This document shows, piece by piece, positions 6,820 through 10,779 of a stretch of DNA of 10,779 nt. The notes beneath the pieces are model-generated. The model did not search any database and was not told where the DNA came from. It saw only the letters and a list, made by a program, of their open reading frames with translations. Numbering within the stretch: the first letter of the stretch is position 1; each line of letters opens with the position of its first letter. The translations under genes and the position numbers were made by a program. The DNA lies in assembly GCA_030623125.1 (NCBI GenBank), contig JAUXMQ010000015.1, positions 1 through 10,779 of the forward strand. The letters are read 5' to 3'. The stretch is from Acidimicrobiia bacterium. Lineage in GTDB: Bacteria; Actinomycetota; Acidimicrobiia; Spongiisociales; ZC4RG35.

Positions 6820-7578
6820 TCAGATCACCTTTCTCTCTTCGAGGAGCGCGACAATGGCCTGGTAGGCCACACCGTCGTCTTCAATCTTCTGACCCGCCTC
6901 CCTCTCAGTCGCATCCGAGATCGACGTGACCTTCTGATCAGACGAGGTCTCGACACCGAGATCGTCAAGCGTCAGATGCTCCACCGGCTTCTTCTTGGCG
7001 TCCATGATCCCTTTGAAGGTGGGATAACGAGGCTCGACAACGCCAGCCGTCACCGATATGACAGCGGGCAGATCTGACTCCACCACGTCGTAGCCGTCGT
7101 CGGTCTGACGATCGATGGTTACCGTCCCGTCGCCGATACCGACGTTTTTCGCATAGGTGAGTGCGGGAGTGCCGAGGTGCTCGGCGAGCATCTGAGGAAT
7201 GACTCCTGAGTATCCATCGGTCGACTCGGTGCCGGCTATGACCAGATCAAAGCCCTCCCTCTCGATGGCGGCAGCGAGAACTCTCGACGTCGTCAGAGCA
7301 TCGGCGCCACGGAGAGTGTCATCTTCGATGATGATTGCCTTGTCGGCACCCATGGCCAGGGCCTGGCGAATTCCCTGGGCGTTGCCGGCAGGTCCCATGC
7401 TCACCAATGTGAGCGTTCCCTCGTTGGCCTGAGCTAGCTGAAGACCCATTTCCACCCCATAGCGGTCGGTGTCGTCGAGGATCTGGTCGTCAGGGCGTGT
7501 CAACCAGTGTGTTCCCTCTTCGAGGGTGTAGGGGGTGGCCGGATCAGGGATCTGCTTGACACAGACGACAACCTTCAT
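6820..7578 (-). CDS. etfB: Electron transfer flavoprotein, beta subunit
   Basis: EtfB is the partner of the alpha subunit encoded immediately downstream; in classical ETFs it binds AMP structurally and carries the loop that recognises dehydrogenases. The 252 residues are typical. Visible landmarks are VKQIPDP (7-13), the nucleotide-binding ADALTTSRV (92-100) and GTESTDGYSG (116-125). The ETF-beta signature region follows, around VTIDRQTDDGYD to LPAVISVT (153-177), and then the probable recognition loop KGIMDAKKKPVE (189-200). The start ATG at 7578 has a good AAGGAG site (7588-7593 on the opposite strand). The 66 bp separating it from the upstream phosphorylase gene hold no promoter I could support. 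Whether this is a classical or a bifurcating ETF cannot be settled by eye; nothing here points to a bifurcating type. Confidence 0.96.
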   Translation of the reverse strand: MKVVVCVKQIPDPATPYTLEEGTHWLTRPDDQILDDTDRYGVEMGLQLAQANEGTLTLVSMGPAGNAQGIRQALAMGADKAIIIEDDTLRGADALTTSRVLAAAIEREGFDLVIAGTESTDGYSGVIPQMLAEHLGTPALTYAKNVGIGDGTVTIDRQTDDGYDVVESDLPAVISVTAGVVEPRYPTFKGIMDAKKKPVEHLTLDDLGVETSSDQKVTSISDATEREAGQKIEDDGVAYQAIVALLEERKVI

Positions 7579-7587
7579 ACCGCATTG

Positions 7588-7593
7588 CTCCTT
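7588..7593 (-). promoter_or_regulatory. Shine-Dalgarno site for etfB
   Basis: AAGGAG on the minus strand lies 9 bases before the etfB ATG at 7578. It is the clearest ribosome-binding site on the minus strand of this window and supports the chosen etfB start. It contrasts with the missing sites before the phosphorylase and lipoprotein genes. Confidence 0.65.
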
Positions 7594-7644
7594 ATTCGAA
7601 TTCGGCGGCGATGGTAACTGCCGCCCGGACTATCTGATCCAGGG

Positions 7645-8955
7645 TCAAATCGTGGTGACGTCAACTCTTTCGATGATCAGTTCTGGTGCCGAAACGGGCC
7701 GTTCGGAGACCGTCCAAGCCGAAGAAAGCGTGTCGCTCTGAGTTTCCCACTTTGTTTGGTCGCCATAACGTACGATCGCGAGCGGATCTCCTTTGGCGAC
7801 CTCATCTCCGATCTTTGCCTTGAGCGTGATTCCCACTCCAGGGTCGGGGATGTCCTTCTTGCGCTCACGCCCGGCTCCAAGCCATGTCGCGCTGACGCCG
7901 ATGATGAATGCATCGCAACGTGTCACGTAGCCGTCAGCGGGGGCAGCTATCACCGCCTCGTGTGGCGCCCTGACAAGCAAAGATGGGTCTTCGATGACCG
8001 AGGCGTCGCCTCCATGGGCCTCGGTCACGTCGATGAACTTCTGAAGAGCCGCTCCGGACCTGATTGCGTCGTCGAGTCGCTCGCGACCTCCGTCGACCCC
8101 GGCCAACTCGAGCATCGTCTCGCCGAACACCATGGTTAGTTCGCTCACATCGGCGGGGCCCTCGCCTCTGAGTACGTCGATCGACTCCTTGATCTCGTTG
8201 GCGTTCCCCACCTCGTTTCCGAGGGGCTGGCTCATCGAAGTAATGAAGGCGACGGTGTCGACTTCGTGGGAGGCACCGATCCCAACCATCGTATGTGCCA
8301 GTGCTCGAGCATGAACGAGATCCTTCATGAACGCACCTGAGCCTGTCTTCACGTCGAGGAGGAGGCCGTCGAGACCCTCTGCCAGCTTCTTTGACATGAT
8401 CGAGCTGGCAATCAGCGGGATCGAAGGGACGGTGCCCGTGACGTCCCGTAAAGCGTAGAGCTTGCGGTCTGCGGGAACCATGGTTTCCGACTGTCCGGCG
8501 AGTACGAGGCCATGTTCGGTGAGAACCTTTCTGAATTCGTCAGGGGTGAGACCGGTGGTGAAGCCCGGGATTGACTCCAGTTTGTCGAGCGTCCCCCCGG
8601 TATGGCCCAGCCCGCGTCCCGATATCATTGGCACATAGACACCGCATGCCGCTACCACCGGTACCAGCGGAATCGAGATCTTGTCTCCCACACCCCCGGT
8701 CGAGTGTTTATCGACCTTGGCGGCAGCGATTTCAGAGAAGTCCATCACCTCGCCCGAGTGGAGCATCGCCTCGGTCCACGCGGTGAGCTCATCGCTGTTC
8801 ATCCCGTTCAGCAGAATCGCCATTGCCATCGCCGACATCTGATAGTCGGGAACACTGCCATCGGTGTATGCACCAATGAGCCATTCGATGGCGTCGGGTG
8901 AGAGAACACTGCGATCACGTTTGGTTTCGATCAGCTCGATTGCGGTGTACGCCAT
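7645..8955 (-). CDS. Pyrimidine-nucleoside / thymidine phosphorylase
   Basis: This enzyme splits thymidine, deoxyuridine and, in the pyrimidine-nucleoside type, uridine with phosphate, giving the base and (deoxy)ribose 1-phosphate; it acts in cytosolic nucleoside salvage. The 436 residues match both DeoA (about 440) and Pdp (about 433). The phosphate loop KVDKHSTGGVGDK (80-92) and the signature SGRGLGHTGGTLDKLE (112-127) are intact. His84, Arg170, Ser185 and Lys189 align, shifted by one, with the known E. coli active-site residues His85, Arg171, Ser186 and Lys190. A C-terminal alpha/beta domain (about 335-435) follows. I give no gene symbol because sequence reading alone does not separate deoA from pdp. 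The ATG at 8955 is the first possible start, since an in-frame TAA lies just upstream. It has no Shine-Dalgarno but a -10-like TAACTT at leaderless distance. Confidence 0.94.
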   Translation of the reverse strand: MAYTAIELIETKRDRSVLSPDAIEWLIGAYTDGSVPDYQMSAMAMAILLNGMNSDELTAWTEAMLHSGEVMDFSEIAAAKVDKHSTGGVGDKISIPLVPVVAACGVYVPMISGRGLGHTGGTLDKLESIPGFTTGLTPDEFRKVLTEHGLVLAGQSETMVPADRKLYALRDVTGTVPSIPLIASSIMSKKLAEGLDGLLLDVKTGSGAFMKDLVHARALAHTMVGIGASHEVDTVAFITSMSQPLGNEVGNANEIKESIDVLRGEGPADVSELTMVFGETMLELAGVDGGRERLDDAIRSGAALQKFIDVTEAHGGDASVIEDPSLLVRAPHEAVIAAPADGYVTRCDAFIIGVSATWLGAGRERKKDIPDPGVGITLKAKIGDEVAKGDPLAIVRYGDQTKWETQSDTLSSAWTVSERPVSAPELIIERVDVTTI

Positions 8956-8961
8956 GGGAAC

Positions 8962-8967
8962 AAGTTA
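8962..8967 (-). promoter_or_regulatory. Possible leaderless -10 element for the nucleoside phosphorylase gene
   Basis: On the minus strand, TAACTT matches TAnnnT and is followed by exactly six bases (GTTCCC) and then the ATG at 8955, the geometry of a leaderless start. No Shine-Dalgarno sequence is present in the 19-bp gap to argC. I could not identify a convincing -35 element, which would fall inside the argC 3' end. Confidence is therefore low. Confidence 0.3.
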
Positions 8968-8974
8968 TTCAGCT

Positions 8975-9898
8975 TCAGAGGATTGCGGCGAACTCCGGCA
9001 GGCCGTAGGCGAGATTGAGATTCTGGACGGCCTGAACTGCTGCTCCCTTGAGAAGGTTGTCCTCGGCACCCACCACCACCACGTTTCGGCCATCCTCACT
9101 CACTTCCACGCCGCCAAGCACGATGCCCAACCGACCGGCGCCGTCGCGCAACTCGGGAATCCTCTCATGAATGTCGATCAGAGGCTCGTCTGCATAGGCA
9201 TCAACCAAACGCTGCAACGCATCTGCGCGGGTGATCGGAGTCGATAACGGAATGTGGGAGGTTATGAGAAGACCCCGAAACGCCTGATGAACGTGGGGCA
9301 TGAAACGAACCGGATGACCCAGGTGTCGGGTGGCCTCTCGCTCATGATTGTGGCCCACGAGTTTGTAAGGCAACAGGTTGTCGGCGAGACGAGCCGGATC
9401 GTTCTTCGTCGATGGGGTGGTGCCGGCCCCGGAGTATCCCGAGACCCCGAACACGGCCGGCACTCCATCGAGATCATCCACAAAAGGCGCCAGCACGAGC
9501 TGCATGACGGTCGCGTAGCAACCCGGATTGGCGACTCGTCGCGCTCCAGCGATCTTGGCCCTATTGAGCTCGGGGAGACCGTAGATCCAGCTGTCGTCGA
9601 AACGGTGATCTGAGGAGATGTCGACGATCACGGTGTCGGCGGGAAGGGCGGAGGTGAATGGTCTGCCGACACCGTCGGGAAGAGCGAGAAACACCGCATC
9701 CAACCCCAGTTGGGCGACCCCCTCGGCGTCCAGGTCCCCAAATGTGAGCCGGTCGATCTCGGGAACCGGGCGACCCGCCTTCTCTCTCGACCCCGCATAC
9801 TCCACAGACAATCCAGGGTGGCCGCCGAGGAGCTTGAGCAGTTCGCTGCCGGTGTATCCGCGGGCGCCGACGACGCCGACGGACTTGGCTTCAGACAC
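8975..9898 (-). CDS. argC: N-acetyl-gamma-glutamyl-phosphate reductase
   Basis: ArgC reduces N-acetylglutamyl 5-phosphate to N-acetylglutamate 5-semialdehyde with NADPH, the third step of arginine synthesis. The 307 residues are a little short of the common 310-345. The NADP-binding glycine motif GARGYTG (11-17) opens the protein. The catalytic Cys127 lies in ANPGCYAT (123-130), followed by GVSGYSGAG (151-159) and the histidine region GHNHEREA (182-189). Translation starts at GTG 9898, which overlaps the end of the upstream kinase/acetyltransferase gene by 8 bp (GTGTCTGA); AGGGA lies 8 bases before it. The overlap ties ArgC to the gene that makes its substrate. Unlike many actinobacterial arginine clusters, the next gene downstream is not argJ. 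Confidence 0.96.
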   Translation of the reverse strand: MSEAKSVGVVGARGYTGSELLKLLGGHPGLSVEYAGSREKAGRPVPEIDRLTFGDLDAEGVAQLGLDAVFLALPDGVGRPFTSALPADTVIVDISSDHRFDDSWIYGLPELNRAKIAGARRVANPGCYATVMQLVLAPFVDDLDGVPAVFGVSGYSGAGTTPSTKNDPARLADNLLPYKLVGHNHEREATRHLGHPVRFMPHVHQAFRGLLITSHIPLSTPITRADALQRLVDAYADEPLIDIHERIPELRDGAGRLGIVLGGVEVSEDGRNVVVVGAEDNLLKGAAVQAVQNLNLAYGLPEFAAIL

Positions 9899-10779
9899 CG
9901 GAAGAGTCCCTATGGAAGGCTGCAGGCAGCTCGCTCAGTCTCTTTACCGCCTGGCTGATCCTGTCGAAGTCGCTCTCACCCATCCAGTAGATGGTCCAGT
10001 GGCCTTGCTTCACCGAACCCTCGGCCTCCTTGGCATAGAAGGCGTTGAAACGATTGTCGCTTCTCGATCTCCAGAAGAGCACCGGGAAGTCCTTTGTCAC
10101 ATAGGTCCAGACAGTTCTTGCCAGCCCTTCTCCCTGGGCGCTCTCATGAATCGCGAACTTGTCGAGATAGGCGAAGTCGTCAATTCGGGTCACCACCGCG
10201 CCGGCCCGGTAACTTACGGAGACATAGGCGGCAGACAGGGCCAGGTCGTTCCACCAGCGAGGCTCCAACTTTCGACCAAACGCACCCTGGATGAGATGTT
10301 CGACGCGCTCCCGGTCGAGATCGGCCTTATCCTCGTATTTGACGATCTTCTCGCCCTTGCGGACGAGGGTGCCTGCACCTCCGTGGGTGAACAGCTCTCT
10401 GACCAGGGTGGCAGGGCTGGTGATCGACACCGAGGTCGAAGGGGGAGTGTCGTCGAGAAGACGGCGGATCTCGGCGAGTTTGAGCCTCATTCCGGAGTGG
10501 ACCCAATCCTGACTCATCAGGTCGTCGAAGTCAGAAGCGAGGTTGATCGACTCGAGTATCCGGCCCTCCCCGTCACGGAGACCACCGCTGTCGACAAGGA
10601 AGATGATCTTCATCGGTTGGATCTCGCGGACCAGGAAACGCGTGGCCGAGTCGGCGTTCATGTTCACCAACTGCCCCCCAGGGGCCACACCGAGACAGGT
10701 GAGAATCGGGATCGCCCCGGATCTCACGATCGATCGCAGCAGATCGAGATGAAGCTTCGCCGGCTCGCCGACGAAGCCG
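9891..10779 (-). CDS. N-acetylglutamate synthase/kinase fusion (NAGK plus GNAT domain), N-terminus outside window
   Basis: The frame stays open to the window edge; 295 residues are visible and the first half of the kinase is missing. The upstream part (about 10344-10779) is the C-terminal half of an amino-acid kinase domain: GFVGE, then GAIPILTCLG, the N-acetylglutamate/ATP region NMNADSA, a strand with IIFLVDSGGL, GMRLKLAEI with its conserved Lys, and the closing GGAGTLVRKGE. The downstream part (about 9920-10330) is an acetyltransferase domain with acetyl-CoA loop QGEGLA (10119-10136, QxxGxA pattern) and the stretch FWRSRSDN. This domain pair is that of bifunctional N-acetylglutamate synthase/kinases described from Xanthomonas and Maricaulis and of vertebrate NAGS. 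It would acetylate glutamate and phosphorylate the product for ArgC. The GTG at 10727 is internal, not the start. Whether both activities are retained is inference; the kinase part lacks its first half here. Confidence 0.88.
   Translation of the reverse strand, partial: GFVGEPAKLHLDLLRSIVRSGAIPILTCLGVAPGGQLVNMNADSATRFLVREIQPMKIIFLVDSGGLRDGEGRILESINLASDFDDLMSQDWVHSGMRLKLAEIRRLLDDTPPSTSVSITSPATLVRELFTHGGAGTLVRKGEKIVKYEDKADLDRERVEHLIQGAFGRKLEPRWWNDLALSAAYVSVSYRAGAVVTRIDDFAYLDKFAIHESAQGEGLARTVWTYVTKDFPVLFWRSRSDNRFNAFYAKEAEGSVKQGHWTIYWMGESDFDRISQAVKRLSELPAAFHRDSSGV

Noticed and set aside
7604..7625. GGCGGC / GCCGCC stem with a 10-base loop between the phosphorylase gene and etfB, as a possible terminator or attenuator
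   Set aside because: The stem has only six pairs, the loop is long and no T tract follows on the minus strand, so a terminator cannot be supported.
7653..7666. TGACGTCA-type palindrome near the 3' end of the phosphorylase gene as an operator
   Set aside because: An 8-base palindrome is common by chance and this one lies inside coding sequence, with no link to a promoter.

Overview
This window looks like a stretch of ordinary chromosome from a fairly GC-rich, probably actinobacterial organism. The gene order acylphosphatase - smc - ftsY is the one familiar from Actinobacteria. FtsY begins with a membrane segment instead of a long acidic domain, and two genes appear to start without a Shine-Dalgarno sequence. 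The Thr/Pro-rich lipoprotein with a lamin-tail-like domain would fit a deep-branching, Acidimicrobiia-like lineage. That placement is inference from style and gene order, not from a marker gene.

Plus strand, 1-5175: the 3' part of an acylphosphatase gene, then smc (chromosome condensation ATPase), ftsY (signal recognition particle receptor) and cdd (cytidine deaminase). The gaps are short (69 bp, 13 bp, then a 4-bp ATGA overlap), so smc-ftsY-cdd is probably one transcription unit.

Minus strand, 5179 to the window end, read right to left: a gene cut by the window edge that encodes the C-terminal part of an acetylglutamate kinase joined to an N-acetyltransferase domain (bifunctional N-acetylglutamate synthase/kinase type); argC (8-bp overlap); a pyrimidine-nucleoside/thymidine phosphorylase (19-bp gap); etfB and etfA (66-bp gap, then 1 bp between them); and a lipoprotein with a lamin-tail-like domain (32-bp gap). 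The two gene sets converge at 5175/5179 with only 3 bp between stop codons.

Functionally, the fused enzyme and ArgC would catalyse the first three steps of arginine synthesis from glutamate. Cdd and the nucleoside phosphorylase are successive steps of pyrimidine nucleoside salvage, although they lie on opposite strands. EtfBA is a flavin electron carrier whose dehydrogenase partners are not in the window.

There is no gene-free stretch above 70 bp. I saw no rRNA, tRNA, CRISPR array, insertion sequence, phage gene or defence gene. I do not see an undescribed multi-gene system here. The most notable points are the synthase/kinase fusion, a perfect 14-bp inverted repeat inside smc at the end of the hinge, and two possible leaderless promoters.
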